Shown here piece after piece: positions 46,225-55,785 of a DNA stretch of 64,000 bases (its first letter is position 1; every line of letters begins with the position of its first letter). A model generated the notes under the pieces. The model did not search any database, was not told the DNA's origin, and saw nothing but the letters and a program-made list of their open reading frames with translations. The DNA is taken from NCBI RefSeq assembly GCF_021117295.1, contig NZ_CP088247.1:3301001-3365000 (forward strand). Direction: 5' to 3'. Source of the DNA: Methylorubrum sp. B1-46 (GTDB lineage: Bacteria > Pseudomonadota > Alphaproteobacteria > Rhizobiales > Beijerinckiaceae). Position numbers and translations under genes: made by a program.

Positions 46225-47991
46225 TCAGGCCGCGGCCAGCGCCATCGACATCGATTCCTTCTTCATCAGCTCGCGATAGAAGCCGTCGAGGTGGGTGAGC
46301 TTCTCCGGCGAGCCGTCCTGGATGATCTTGCCGCCTTCCAGCACGACGATCCGGTCAAAATCCTTCAGCGTCGACAGGCGGTGGGCGATGGCGATGACGG
46401 TGCGACCCTTCATCAAATTAGCGAGCGCGGCGCGGATCGCCTCCTCGGACTCGGCGTCGAGCGCCGAGGTGGCCTCGTCGAGGAGTAGGATCGGCGAATC
46501 CTTCAGGATCGCGCGGGCAATCGCGATGCGCTGGCGCTGGCCGCCCGAAAGCTTCACGCCGCGATCGCCGACGATCGTGTCGAAGCCTTCCGGCAGGGCC
46601 TGGATGAAGTCGGTGCAGTGGGCGGCCTCGGCCGCCTGCCACACCTCCTCGTCGGTGGCATCCGGCCGGCCGTAGCGGATGTTCTCACGCAAGGAGCGGT
46701 GGAACATCGACACGTCCTGCGGCACCACCGTGATCGCCTCGCGCAGGCTCTCCTGCGTGACGCGGTTGATGTCCTGCCCGTTGATGAGGATGCGCCCGCC
46801 CTGCACCTCGTAGAAGCGCTGGATCAGCGAGAACAGGGTCGACTTGCCGCCGCCCGACTTGCCGACGAGCCCGACGGTCTGACCCGGCGGGATCAGCAGG
46901 TCGAAATCGGAGAACACGGTGCGCCCGTCGGGGTAGCTGAAGGCGACGTGGTCGAAATGCATCTCCGCGCCGGTCTGGCCGACAAGGGTCTCGGCCTCCG
47001 GGTGATCGACCAGCTCGTGCGGCTGCAGCAGGGTGTGCAACGCCTCGGAGAGGCGGGCGGTGTGCTGGGTCGCGTCCACGAGCGCCACGGCGAGGTCGCG
47101 AGTCGCGGCGAGGATGCGGATGCCCAGCGTGCAGACCAGAACCACCTGACCGGTCGTAGCCTGCCCCGCCTCCCACATCTTGATCGACCAGTAGAGCAGG
47201 CCGAGGATCGAGAGCACGGTGAGGATGGCGTGGGTGATGCGCAGCTTCTCGAGGTAGAGCAGCGAGGAGCGGCGCGCCCGCATCTCGGTGCCGATGGTGC
47301 CGTCGAAGCGCACGAATTCGCGGTTGAAGGCGGAGAAGGCGCGCACCAGCGGCATGTTGCCGACGAGATCGACCATCTCGCCGTCGACGCTGGCGGCTTT
47401 CGCCGCGAAATCGTGGTGCAGCGGCTTGCCGGCCGAGGCCATCTTGAACATCAGGAGCACGACCGCGGCGAAGATGCCGGCGAGCACGAGCGCCATCGTC
47501 ATGTTCACGGTGCCGATGTAGATGATCGAGAGCACGGCCGCCACGCAGGGCGGCATCACGTTGAACGTGAACATGTTCTCGACGGTGAAGATCGCGTTCG
47601 AGGTCGCGGTGATGCGCGAGGCCAGCGTGCCCGGCTGCCGGTCTGCGAAGAACGAGGGCGCGTGGCCCGTCATGTGGCGGAAGAGGTCGCGGCGGATGTC
47701 GCCGGTGACGCCGACGAAAGTGAAGGCGCCGACCAGCGCCGCCACGCGCCAGAGCATGTTGTCGGCGGCGATGAAGGCGATCAGCAGCGCGAGCGCCGAC
47801 CAGACCTGACCGGCACTCGGCCCCTTGCCGAGGGCATCGACCACGCCCTTGAGCGCGTAATCGGTCGAGACCGAGAAGGTCACGGCGCCGAGCACGGAGA
47901 ACAGAATCACGAGGTGCGGTATGATCCGGCGCTTGAGATAGCGCCCGACAAAGGCCCCCGGTCTGTTGGCGTATTGGCAGAGATCTTCCAT
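46225..47991 (-). CDS. ABC exporter, fused membrane and ATPase domains
   Basis: A 588-aa half-transporter in which a six-helix membrane domain (residues about 20-310) is fused to an ATPase domain (340-580). The Walker A motif GKSGGGKST, signature LSGGQRQRIAIARAI and Walker B ILLLDEATSALD are all present, as is the H-loop in IAHRLST. Its resemblance is to lipid/peptide exporters of the MsbA type, but the substrate is not known. No accessory membrane-fusion gene is next to it. It probably works as a homodimer. Confidence 0.92.
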   Translation of the reverse strand: MEDLCQYANRPGAFVGRYLKRRIIPHLVILFSVLGAVTFSVSTDYALKGVVDALGKGPSAGQVWSALALLIAFIAADNMLWRVAALVGAFTFVGVTGDIRRDLFRHMTGHAPSFFADRQPGTLASRITATSNAIFTVENMFTFNVMPPCVAAVLSIIYIGTVNMTMALVLAGIFAAVVLLMFKMASAGKPLHHDFAAKAASVDGEMVDLVGNMPLVRAFSAFNREFVRFDGTIGTEMRARRSSLLYLEKLRITHAILTVLSILGLLYWSIKMWEAGQATTGQVVLVCTLGIRILAATRDLAVALVDATQHTARLSEALHTLLQPHELVDHPEAETLVGQTGAEMHFDHVAFSYPDGRTVFSDFDLLIPPGQTVGLVGKSGGGKSTLFSLIQRFYEVQGGRILINGQDINRVTQESLREAITVVPQDVSMFHRSLRENIRYGRPDATDEEVWQAAEAAHCTDFIQALPEGFDTIVGDRGVKLSGGQRQRIAIARAILKDSPILLLDEATSALDAESEEAIRAALANLMKGRTVIAIAHRLSTLKDFDRIVVLEGGKIIQDGSPEKLTHLDGFYRELMKKESMSMALAAA

Positions 47992-48196
47992 CGCGATCGT
48001 CAGTCCCGATTCGATCAGACCCGCTGGGCGCCGAGTGTGGCTGGAGGGCGCACGCACCGCCCTTTAACCGCAACGCGAAGCGTCGCCTTATGTTTCAAGC
48101 GCGCGCAGCTTTCCGCCTGATAGCGGAACGAAGCTGAACCGAACTTGAGCAGTTGTGCGGCGCGCAAACGATTCCAACCGCGTCGGCCGCCGCAGG

Positions 48197-49558
48197 TCAA
48201 GACGGCTCGCCCGCCTCGTCCCCGTCCCGGCGCCGCGTCTCGGGCATGATCAACAGCACGAGCACCAATCCGACGGCGCCGACGACGGCGAGACCCATGA
48301 AGGCCGTCTGGCTGCCGAGTTCGTCGGCCATGAAGCCAGCGAGCGCTGTGGAGAGCGCCGCGCCGATGCCCATGCCGGTGCCGACCGCGCCGAGTGCGGT
48401 GTTGAAGCGACCGGTGCCGCGGGTGACGTCGGAGACGATCAGCGGAACCATGACGCCGAGAACGGAGGCCGAAATGCCATCGAAGACCTGGATGGCGACC
48501 ATCCAGTAGGGATCGCTGACGAAGGCGAAGAGCAGGCCGCGCACGGGCAAGGCCGCGAAGCCGATCACGAGGAGCGGCTTGCGCCCCCAGCTCTGGGCGA
48601 GGCGGCCGACGAAGGGAGCGGTGAGGGCGAGCACCGCCTGCGGGACCATGATGCAGGCGGCGACCAAGGCCGTGGCGGTCTCGCTGGCGCGCAGTGTCAT
48701 GACGCTGCCGACGAGGGGGAGCATCGCCGCGTTGGCGAGGAAGAACAGCACCATGCAGGCGGCAAAGCACAGGAGCGCCCGGTTCTTCAGGAGCACCGCG
48801 ATCCCGCCGGCCTCGCGCACTTCCGGTTCGCGCAAGGCCGTCCGCGGCTTGTCCGCCTCCGTGGCGCGGGCGGACGGGATGAACGAGAGCGAGACCAGCG
48901 CCGGAATCACAAGCAGGCCGGCGAGATAGAACACCGCGTTGTTCGAGAGGTAATAGCCGATCGCGCCCATTCCGGCGGCGCCGAGCGCATTGCCGATGGC
49001 CGAGAAGCTCGCATTGCGCCCCAGGCGCTCTCCCGCCCTTGCATGGCCGACGAGGCCGATGGAGATGGCGGCGATCGCCGGCGTCAGCACGCAGCTCGCC
49101 GCCGAGTGGATCGCCATGGCGAGCATCACGACGAGATAGGTGGGTAGCGCGGCAAGCATCACCGCGCTCGCCCCGACCCAGAAGGCCGAGAAGCCGGCAG
49201 CGAACCGCTTCGAGCGGGAGGCATCGACAAAGGCGCCGCCGGGCATCTGCCCGAGTAGGCTCACGAGGCTGCCGACGGTGAGCGCGAGCCCGATATCCGA
49301 CTGCGTCCACTTCTGCTGGGTGAAGTAGACGGCGAGGAACGGCCCGAACCCGGTCTGCAGGTTGGCGATGAAGAACGTGAACGCGTCGAGGCCGTAGGTG
49401 GCGCGGCGCGACGGCTCGGCGGGGGCAGACGCCGGCTCGCTCGCGCGGCCCGCGCGGCGGCCCGGGCGGGAACCGCCCCGCTCACGCAGGTCGCTGCGAT
49501 GCGTGTCGCGCTCGCGCGCCGGATACGCGCGCCGTTCCGTCACCGGGAATGCCGTCAT
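48197..49558 (-). CDS. Major facilitator superfamily transporter
   Basis: A 453-aa protein with about 12 hydrophobic helices. The charged 50-residue N-terminus before the first helix is unusual and rich in Arg/Pro. The MFS loop GGAFVDASRSKRFAAG between helices 2 and 3 is a variant of the family signature. The start overlaps the stop of the PRC-barrel gene by four bases (ATGA), so translation is coupled. Its substrate is unknown; it may be a drug- or sugar-type exporter. Confidence 0.88.
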   Translation of the reverse strand: MTAFPVTERRAYPARERDTHRSDLRERGGSRPGRRAGRASEPASAPAEPSRRATYGLDAFTFFIANLQTGFGPFLAVYFTQQKWTQSDIGLALTVGSLVSLLGQMPGGAFVDASRSKRFAAGFSAFWVGASAVMLAALPTYLVVMLAMAIHSAASCVLTPAIAAISIGLVGHARAGERLGRNASFSAIGNALGAAGMGAIGYYLSNNAVFYLAGLLVIPALVSLSFIPSARATEADKPRTALREPEVREAGGIAVLLKNRALLCFAACMVLFFLANAAMLPLVGSVMTLRASETATALVAACIMVPQAVLALTAPFVGRLAQSWGRKPLLVIGFAALPVRGLLFAFVSDPYWMVAIQVFDGISASVLGVMVPLIVSDVTRGTGRFNTALGAVGTGMGIGAALSTALAGFMADELGSQTAFMGLAVVGAVGLVLVLLIMPETRRRDGDEAGEPS

Positions 49559-50205
49559 CGATCCGGCGTCTTCTCCTGCGGCCGGTCAGAGGCCTTGTCC
49601 GACGGCACCACGGGCTTCTCGGCAGCGGCCTTCTCGGCAGCAGCGGCGTCGCCTTCCGGCGGGATAGCGGCACCGGGGATCGCCGCGCCCGGACTGGTGG
49701 CGCCGAGTACGACGATGGGCTCGCCGGCCTTGTATTCGGGCGAGACCCGGACCTGATTGCGGTTGAGCTGGAGCGTGAGGCGGCCGACCTTGCCCTCGGT
49801 GGTGAACTTCAGGACCCGCCAATCCACCGCGATCTTGCGCGAACCGACGCCGAGGAAGCCGCCGAAATCGATCACCGCGGCGCGGGGGCGGCCGTCGCGG
49901 TCGATAATGATGTCGATGATCCGGCCGAGGTCATCGCCGTTCATGGCACGCACACTCTTGCCGAGCAGGCTCTCGTAATCCTGGGTGTCGAGCACCACCG
50001 CCGGGGTGCCGCCGCCCTGCGACGGCGCGGCGCCACCGTTGGCGGGCGGGGCCGGTGGCACGACGGGCGCCGCCGCGGGAGGCGGGGCGGATGCGGCGGG
50101 CGGCGACGCCTCGCCCGGGGCGCCCGTCGAGCCGTCCGCGGCCATGGCCGCCGTGGCGAGGAGGACGATCGCCGGTGTCGCGATCGGCCGGATCAGTCTG
50201 CGCAC
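49555..50205 (-). CDS. Exported PRC-barrel domain protein
   Basis: From the GTG at 50205 the product is 216 aa with a signal peptide (RRLIRPIATPAIVLLATAAMA-A), a Pro/Ala-rich linker and a PRC-barrel domain at about residues 75-155 (LGKSVRAMNGDDLGRIIDIIIDRDGRPRAAVIDFGGFLG). The C-terminal 55 residues are low-complexity Ala/Pro/Lys. The MFS gene starts within its stop codon. Another PRC-barrel gene lies at 51032-51472 and shares the FGGFLG core. PRC-barrels often tether other proteins; function unknown. Confidence 0.8.
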   Translation of the reverse strand: MRRLIRPIATPAIVLLATAAMAADGSTGAPGEASPPAASAPPPAAAPVVPPAPPANGGAAPSQGGGTPAVVLDTQDYESLLGKSVRAMNGDDLGRIIDIIIDRDGRPRAAVIDFGGFLGVGSRKIAVDWRVLKFTTEGKVGRLTLQLNRNQVRVSPEYKAGEPIVVLGATSPGAAIPGAAIPPEGDAAAAEKAAAEKPVVPSDKASDRPQEKTPDR

Positions 50206-50596
50206 TCCTATACCCCTCGACAGTCTGGAAGAATCCGCATGGCGGCTGCAACGAGCCGGCCGCTCACCGGACGGTATGGGGCGGGCGGACGCATCGTCCA
50301 TGCCCGCCAACCACGGCGAAGTTGTGGATGACCCGGCCGAGCGGGCCGGCCGCTTCGACCGTATCGCGCTCGAGACCCCTCTGCGAACGGCCGGATTTGC
50401 ACAAGCGCGATGCCAGTCCACCGTAACCGGTCAGGCATCCGCAACCCCCGTCTGGTTTTCGCCCGAACCCTGCCTTAGACGGATGCAGGAAATCTCAAGG
50501 TTGCCGGCCCCTGGCCACGGTCTCGGTTGGGCTTCGTCCGAGTCAGAGCCCACCGAGTCTGCGGTCCGGGGCGGCCGATACGAGGACGAGACAACC
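50206..50596. other. Divergent intergenic region, PRC-barrel / lipoprotein
   Basis: A 391-base stretch separating two start codons. It holds the promoters of both neighbours. Open frames are present on the plus strand but lack a start context or protein-like pattern. No strong palindrome was found. Confidence 0.45.
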
Positions 50597-50971
50597 ATGT
50601 TACACCCGTCGAGACTGTGCGCCGCGGCGCTTCTTGCGGCGAGCCTCGGCGGCTGCCAGGCCCTGGGCGGCGGTGGCGGCGTCATGCCGGAAACCGATCT
50701 CGGCCCCCCGCCCTCCGCTCGCGGCACGCTGCCCGGCCGCCCCCTGCGCAGCGCCCAGGTCGACGACGAGGGCCGCCCCCTCGCCGCAGCGCCGACTCGC
50801 CCCCTGGAGCTGCCGAAGACCATTCGCGGTCAGACCCGCACCGCCGAGGAAGGCCCGCGCCGGATCCGCCGCGAGGAGATCGACGGCGAGCCGACGACGC
50901 GGACCAGTTCCGGCGGCCTCGCCCCACAGATGGGCTCGAGCGGAAGCGTGGGCCTCGGCGGCAAGTTCTGA
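50597..50971 (+). CDS. Small lipoprotein
   Basis: A 124-aa product with a signal peptide ending in a canonical lipobox, LGGC (Cys20). The mature part is Gly-, Pro- and Arg-rich (GPPPSARGTLPGRPL, RRIRREEIDGEP) and ends GSVGLGGKF, suggesting a disordered, periplasm-spanning linker. No family is recognised. It is convergent with the second PRC-barrel gene, 60 bases away. Confidence 0.75.
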   Translation: MLHPSRLCAAALLAASLGGCQALGGGGGVMPETDLGPPPSARGTLPGRPLRSAQVDDEGRPLAAAPTRPLELPKTIRGQTRTAEEGPRRIRREEIDGEPTTRTSSGGLAPQMGSSGSVGLGGKF

Positions 50972-51031
50972 GACCCTGCCCGACCTGATCGCATCAGGGC
51001 GGCGCCGCAAATCCGGCTCGGCTCCGACGGC

Positions 51032-51472
51032 TCAGGCCGTCGGCGCCTTCCGGCCGCCCCAGTGGTCGTCGAGGCGCCCGCCGAAGCGCGGATCGGAGAA
51101 CGGGTCCTCGCCGGGGCCCTGCGTCGGTGCGCCTTCGAGATCGGCGGGGTCGATATCGACCACGTATCCACCGAGTTCGACCGAGTAGGTCAGCGCGTTC
51201 CACGGCAGCGGATGGTAGGCCTCGCCGAAGCCGAGAAATCCGCCGAAGGACAGCACGGCGTAGGCGACCTGTCCCGAGACCTTGTCGACCATGAAATTGT
51301 GAACACTGCCGAGGTGGCGGCCGGTCCCGTCGTAGACCGGCGTGCCCTCGACCTTGTCCGAGGCGATCAGACGGGGCGTCTCGTCGGTCGCCACGCCCTC
51401 ACCGGAGGTCGGGTCCAGTTCGAGCGTCCCCGGCTTTCGATAGGCCCGCTCTTCGGGCAGATCCGTCGGCAT
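51032..51472 (-). CDS. PRC-barrel domain protein
   Basis: A 146-aa cytoplasmic protein with a PRC-barrel domain over residues about 32-105 (LIASDKVEGTPVYDGTGRHLGSVHNFMVDKVSGQVAYAVLSFGGFLG). The domain core FGGFLGFGEAYHPLPW resembles that of the exported PRC-barrel protein at 49555-50205. The C-terminus is acidic and flexible. PRC-barrels are RNA- or protein-binding modules; the role here is unknown. The gene is monocistronic. Confidence 0.85.
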   Translation of the reverse strand: MPTDLPEERAYRKPGTLELDPTSGEGVATDETPRLIASDKVEGTPVYDGTGRHLGSVHNFMVDKVSGQVAYAVLSFGGFLGFGEAYHPLPWNALTYSVELGGYVVDIDPADLEGAPTQGPGEDPFSDPRFGGRLDDHWGGRKAPTA

Positions 51473-51837
51473 CCAAGTCTCCGAATTGTCCAGACCGTCC
51501 CCGACCGGCCTCTGACGGGGCCGTGAGCCGGGGTGTTGCTTGAATGCGGCGCGGCGGGCGCGGTTCCCCCTCCATTCGGGCGGAGGCGGCGCGGGCCCGG
51601 CTTTCGCCCGCCGGATCGGGCCGGTCGGTGTGAACGACGGTGCAAAAAATCCCTCGGGCAGCGGATTGCGTTGCGAAAAGGTCCGCTGATCTGTGGATGG
51701 ACGGCACAGCGGTGCCGTTCTCCACTTGGAACGGGCGCGGCACCGCTTAGTTGTTGCTCCTCAGTGCCCCCATGCCTCTCGGGGACCCCCTTGGGCTCGT
51801 GGCACGAATCTGCCGGTCCGCAGGACGGAGGGAAACC
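51473..51837. other. Divergent intergenic region, PRC-barrel / SWIB gene
   Basis: These 365 bases separate two divergent starts and must hold their promoters. The last 20 bases carry the GGAGGG ribosome-binding site of the SWIB gene. No other gene or RNA was recognised. Confidence 0.45.
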
Positions 51838-52170
51838 ATGGCTACCAAGACGACGGAGAAGAAGGCGGCTGCGCCCAAGAGTGCCCCGAAAAAGGAGACT
51901 GCTACCAAGGCTGCCTCCGGCACCAAGCCCAACGCACTTCAGCAGCCCCTGAAGCCGTCTCCCGAACTCGCCGCCATCGTCGGCGACAAGCCCCTGCCGC
52001 GCGGCGAGGTCGTCAGCAAGGTGTGGGAGCACATCAAGAAGCACAACCTCCAGAACCCGGAGAACAAGCGCGAGATCGTCGCCGACGACAAGCTCAAGAA
52101 GATCTTCGGCAAGGACAAGTGCTCGATGTTCGAGATGAACAAGCATCTCGCCGCGCACCTGAAGTCCTGA
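51838..52170 (+). CDS. SWIB/MDM2-domain protein
   Basis: A 110-aa protein. The N-terminal 30 residues are rich in Lys, Ala and Thr (KTTEKKAAAPKSAPKKET), like a basic DNA-binding tail. Residues about 35-110 form a SWIB domain: ALQQPLKPSPELAAIVGDKPLPRGEVVSKVWEHIKKHNLQN and DKLKKIFGKDKCSMFEMNKHL. SWIB proteins of this kind are chromatin-associated in eukaryotes and Chlamydia and are widespread, but poorly characterised, in alphaproteobacteria. GGAGGG lies upstream. Monocistronic. Confidence 0.92.
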   Translation: MATKTTEKKAAAPKSAPKKETATKAASGTKPNALQQPLKPSPELAAIVGDKPLPRGEVVSKVWEHIKKHNLQNPENKREIVADDKLKKIFGKDKCSMFEMNKHLAAHLKS

Positions 52171-52203
52171 TCGAACAGAGCCGTTCGCGGACCGTCCCTC
52201 GGA

Positions 52204-52231
52204 GTACGGAACCGGTCAGGCCGGTCCGTAC
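52204..52231. terminator. Hairpin terminator between convergent genes
   Basis: Arms GTACGGAACCGG and CCGGTCCGTAC pair over 11 bp with a single bulged A and a 5-base loop. It lies between the convergent SWIB and SDR genes. There is no T-run, so its strength is uncertain. Confidence 0.6.
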
Positions 52232-52258
52232 GTCCGGCGGGTTCGGGTGCGGCGGATC

Positions 52259-53050
52259 TCAGGCGATGCCGCGCAGCACGCCGCCATCGACTCGAAGTGC
52301 CGCCCCCGTGGTGGCGCTCGCGGCGGGTGTGCAGAGATAGGCCACCATATTGGCCACTTCCTCCGGCCGCGCGAGGCGCTTCAGGAGCGACGTCGGTCGG
52401 TTCTCGGCGATGAAGGCGCGGCCCTTGGCCTCCAGGTCGCCTTCGCCCGCGCCCATCGATTCCAGGAAATCGACTACGCCCTCGGTCATGGTCGGGCCGG
52501 GCAGGACGCTATTGACGGTGACGCCGCTGCCGCCGACGGTCTCGGCCAGACCGCGGGAGACCGCGAGCTGGGCCGTCTTCGTCATGCCGTAATGGACCAT
52601 CTCCGGCGGGATGTTGACGCCCGACTCGCTGGCAATGAAGACGATCCGGCTCCAGCCGCGCTCGACCATGCCGGGTCCGTAGGCGCGCGCGAGGCGGATG
52701 CCGCTCATCACGTTGACCTCGAAGAAGCGGCGCCACTCGGCGTCGGCAATCTCGAAGAACGGCTTCGGCTCGAAGATGCCGGCATTGTTGACGAGGATAT
52801 CGACCCGCGGCAGGGCGGCGACGAGTTCGGCCGCGCCCTCCTCGGTGCCGACATCGCCGATGCCGGCGATGAACTCACCGCCGGGCACCTCACCGCGCAG
52901 GCGCACGATCGCCGCGTCCACCCGCTCGGCGGTGCGGCCGTTGACGGCGACATAGGCGCCGAGCCGGCCGAGTTCGCGCGCGACGGCGTAGCCGATGCCG
53001 CCGGTCGAACCGGTGACGAGGGCGCTGCGCCCCTTCAGGTCGATGTCCAT
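52259..53050 (-). CDS. Short-chain dehydrogenase/reductase
   Basis: The ATG at 53050 with GGAGG six bases upstream gives 263 aa. The SDR motifs are clear: cofactor loop TGSTGGIG, NNAG at about residue 84, catalytic Ser in FIASESGVNI and YGMTK (the Tyr-x3-Lys pair). The residue after the second strand (VNGRT) suggests preference for NADPH. The substrate is unknown. It lies downstream of the DHA2-type transporter gene (82-base gap) on the same strand, so an operon is possible. Confidence 0.92.
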   Translation of the reverse strand: MDIDLKGRSALVTGSTGGIGYAVARELGRLGAYVAVNGRTAERVDAAIVRLRGEVPGGEFIAGIGDVGTEEGAAELVAALPRVDILVNNAGIFEPKPFFEIADAEWRRFFEVNVMSGIRLARAYGPGMVERGWSRIVFIASESGVNIPPEMVHYGMTKTAQLAVSRGLAETVGGSGVTVNSVLPGPTMTEGVVDFLESMGAGEGDLEAKGRAFIAENRPTSLLKRLARPEEVANMVAYLCTPAASATTGAALRVDGGVLRGIA

Positions 53051-53132
53051 CAGCCGCCTCCGCTCGCCGCGATCATCGTTGTCGACGCGACAACGCATGA
53101 GCGGGAGGTTGGTGCTGATCAGCGGTCGCGGG

Positions 53133-54512
53133 TCACGGTCCCGTCCGTCGTAGGCCGCTCGCGACGGCGCCGGTGAGCGCCAGGGCGACAGCGCACCAGA
53201 GGGTGACGGCGAAGGCGCCCACCGGCCCGCCAGGGATCACGCTGAACAGCACGGCGACCAACGCCGCTCCGACCGATTGGCCCACAAGCCGGGCGCTCGC
53301 CTGCATGCCGCTGGCGCCGCCGCTGCGCTCCCGCGGGGCGCTGGTGATGATGACCTTGTTGTTGGGCGACTGAAACAGCCCGAAGCCGATGCCGGAGAGG
53401 GTCAGACGCCAGACCACGTCGAGCGTCGAGGGCGTCTCCGGCAGGAGCGCGAGAGAGGCCATGCCGGCCGCCAGCAGGACGAGGCCGAGACTGCCGAGCA
53501 GGCCCGGCGGGAAGCGGTCGGCGAGCCGGCCGGCGAAGGGTGACATCGCCGCGATGGCGAGCGGCCAGGGAGTCATCAGGAAGCCGGTGCGGGTCTCCGA
53601 GAAGCCCAGCCCGTCGTGGAAGTAGAAGGGTAGGGCGACGTAGGCGATCATCTGCGCCGCAAACGAGCAGACCGAGGCCACCATCGACAGGGCGAAGGCC
53701 GGGATCCGCAGCAGGTCGAGGGGAAGCAGCGGCGCCGCCAGCCGGATTTGGCTGCGCACGAAGACGACGCCGACCGCGAGCGACGCCCCCATCGCCGCCA
53801 CGGCGAGCCCGCGCGTGCCCGGATCGGCGAGGCCGTCGAGGCCGACGATCAGCAGGCCGATGGTGAGGGCGTTGAGGCCCGCGCTCCTGAGATCGAAGCG
53901 GCGGGCGGAGCGGGGCGTGTGCGGCAGGGTGCGGACCCCGACGGCGAGCGCGACGAGCCCGACCGGCAGGTTGACGAGGAACAGCCAGGGCCAGGTCGCC
54001 ACCGAGAGAATCGCGGCGGCGACCGTCGGCCCGGCGGCGGCGGCCACCGCGACGATGAGCGCCACGTTGCCGACCCCGCGCCCGATCAGCCGATGCGGGT
54101 AGATGAAGCGCACGAGCGCGATGTTGACGCTCATGATCCCGGCCGCGCCGAGCCCCTGCGCCACCCGCGCGGCGGTGAGGCTCGCGAGGCCGGGCGCGAA
54201 GGCGCAGGCGAGCGAGGCGGCGGTGAAGACGGCCAGACCGCTCAGATAGACCCGGCGATAGCCCCAGATCTCGCCGAGCGTCGCCAGGGGCAGGAGGGCG
54301 GCGGTGACGGCGATCTGGTAGGCGCTGACGATGAAGATCGCGTCGGAGGCCAGCACGTCGAGGTCGCGGGCGATCACCGGCAGGGCGACGTTGACGATCG
54401 CGCCATCGAGCACCGCCATCGCGATGGCGAGCGCCATGGCGGAGAGCGCCAGCATCCGGTCCCGCAGCGGCAGCCCGTCGCCGCCGGCCTCTCCTGACTT
54501 CCGTGCCGTCAC
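53133..54512 (-). CDS. MFS transporter, DHA2 (multidrug) type
   Basis: A 459-aa membrane protein with about 14 helices. The opening MALAIAMAVLDGAIVNVALPVIARDL and the LGEIWGYRRVYLSG loop, plus VAQGLGAAGIMSVNIALVR, match the DHA2 family (EmrB-type drug/proton antiporters). The helix count separates it from the 12-helix MFS protein at 48197. It shares a strand with the SDR gene 82 bases downstream. The substrate is inferred only from the family. Confidence 0.9.
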   Translation of the reverse strand: MTARKSGEAGGDGLPLRDRMLALSAMALAIAMAVLDGAIVNVALPVIARDLDVLASDAIFIVSAYQIAVTAALLPLATLGEIWGYRRVYLSGLAVFTAASLACAFAPGLASLTAARVAQGLGAAGIMSVNIALVRFIYPHRLIGRGVGNVALIVAVAAAAGPTVAAAILSVATWPWLFLVNLPVGLVALAVGVRTLPHTPRSARRFDLRSAGLNALTIGLLIVGLDGLADPGTRGLAVAAMGASLAVGVVFVRSQIRLAAPLLPLDLLRIPAFALSMVASVCSFAAQMIAYVALPFYFHDGLGFSETRTGFLMTPWPLAIAAMSPFAGRLADRFPPGLLGSLGLVLLAAGMASLALLPETPSTLDVVWRLTLSGIGFGLFQSPNNKVIITSAPRERSGGASGMQASARLVGQSVGAALVAVLFSVIPGGPVGAFAVTLWCAVALALTGAVASGLRRTGP

Positions 54513-54721
54513 CGTTCACCATCCGGAGCTTGCAGGCGGCCGATCCGCCCTATCTGTCCCTCACCGGACGATGCGCCGCGCTTCGGAACGTGCGTGCCGC
54601 CGGGACAGAGTTCACGCCGAGCGCGCCGTCCTCGGGCGGACCGAGCCCTGGACGCGGCGCTCAGGTTCTGTGTCTCTGTATCGTCTTTTCTCGACAGCCG
54701 GCCACCGGAGACGAAGCGTCC

Positions 54722-55744
54722 ATGCGTGCCTATCCGCTCCTTGCCTCCTGCCTCGCGCTCTGCCTCGCTCCCCTGCCGGCCCTGTCACCGGCGGTTGCCT
54801 GGGCCCAGGAGCAGACGCCGCTCGGCATCGGCCTCGAAGGCTTCACCTATCCCTTCCCGGTGCGCTTCCTGCCGCTGATGCGCGATGGCGAGGCGCAGCG
54901 CCTCGCCTACATGGATGTGCCGGCCGCCGAGAACGCGAATGGCCGCACGGTGCTGCTGCTGCACGGGCGCAACTTTCCTTCGAGCTACTGGGACCCGGTG
55001 ATCCGCGCCCTCTCGAATGCCGGCTACCGCGTGGTGGTCCCCGATCAGCTCGGCTTCGGCAAATCCTCGAAGCCGGTCGGCGCCTTCACCTTCGACCGGA
55101 TGGCCGCCGACACGATCGCGCTCGCCGACAGTCTGAAGATTCCGCGCTTCGATGTGGTCGCCCATTCCATGGGCGGCATGCTCGCGGTGCGGCTGGCGCG
55201 CAGCTACCCGCAGCGGGTCAACAGCCTGGTGCTGGAAGCCCCGATCGGGCTGGAGGATTACCGCTACGCCGTCCCGCCGGTCTCCGACGAGACGCTCATG
55301 GCGCGCGAGGGCGATCTCAGCGCCGACGCCTACCGCAAGCAGTTGATGACGAGCTACGCGCTCTCGATCCCCGCCTCGGCGATCGAGCCCTTCGTGTCGA
55401 TCCGCGAGCGCGTGAAGGGCTCGGGCGAGTATCCGCGCTGGCTCCGGTCCTTCGTGAACTCCTACCAGATGATCTGGGGCCAGCCGGTCGTCCACGAGAT
55501 CCCGCTCGTGAAGGCGCCGACCCTGTTCATCATGGGTGCCAACGACCACAACGCCCCCGGCAAGGGCTTCGCCCCGGCGGAGATGCGCTCCGGCATGGGC
55601 GACAACACGGGCCACGCCCGTGCCCTCGCCAACCGGATGCCGAACGGCAAGGCGGAGGTGATCAACAATGTCGGCCACCTCGTCCACATGGAGGCGACCG
55701 AGATGTTCAACACGCTGACGCTGGAATTCCTCAACACGCACTGA
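54722..55744 (+). CDS. Exported alpha/beta hydrolase
   Basis: A 340-aa protein with a signal peptide (residues about 1-28, cut near AWA-QE). The alpha/beta hydrolase core follows: VLLLHGRNFPSSYW with the oxyanion HG motif, DQLGFGKSSKP, the nucleophile elbow VAHSMGG, and a C-terminal NNVGHLVHMEA with the catalytic His. The acid residue probably lies in MGANDHNAPGKG. It could be an esterase, haloalkane dehalogenase or epoxide hydrolase; the exact reaction is unclear. It is followed 41 bases later by a dehydrogenase gene, possibly co-transcribed. Confidence 0.88.
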   Translation: MRAYPLLASCLALCLAPLPALSPAVAWAQEQTPLGIGLEGFTYPFPVRFLPLMRDGEAQRLAYMDVPAAENANGRTVLLLHGRNFPSSYWDPVIRALSNAGYRVVVPDQLGFGKSSKPVGAFTFDRMAADTIALADSLKIPRFDVVAHSMGGMLAVRLARSYPQRVNSLVLEAPIGLEDYRYAVPPVSDETLMAREGDLSADAYRKQLMTSYALSIPASAIEPFVSIRERVKGSGEYPRWLRSFVNSYQMIWGQPVVHEIPLVKAPTLFIMGANDHNAPGKGFAPAEMRSGMGDNTGHARALANRMPNGKAEVINNVGHLVHMEATEMFNTLTLEFLNTH

Positions 55745-55785
55745 GTCCCCCTTAAGGGGACGGGGCAGCAATCCGGAGTTGACCC

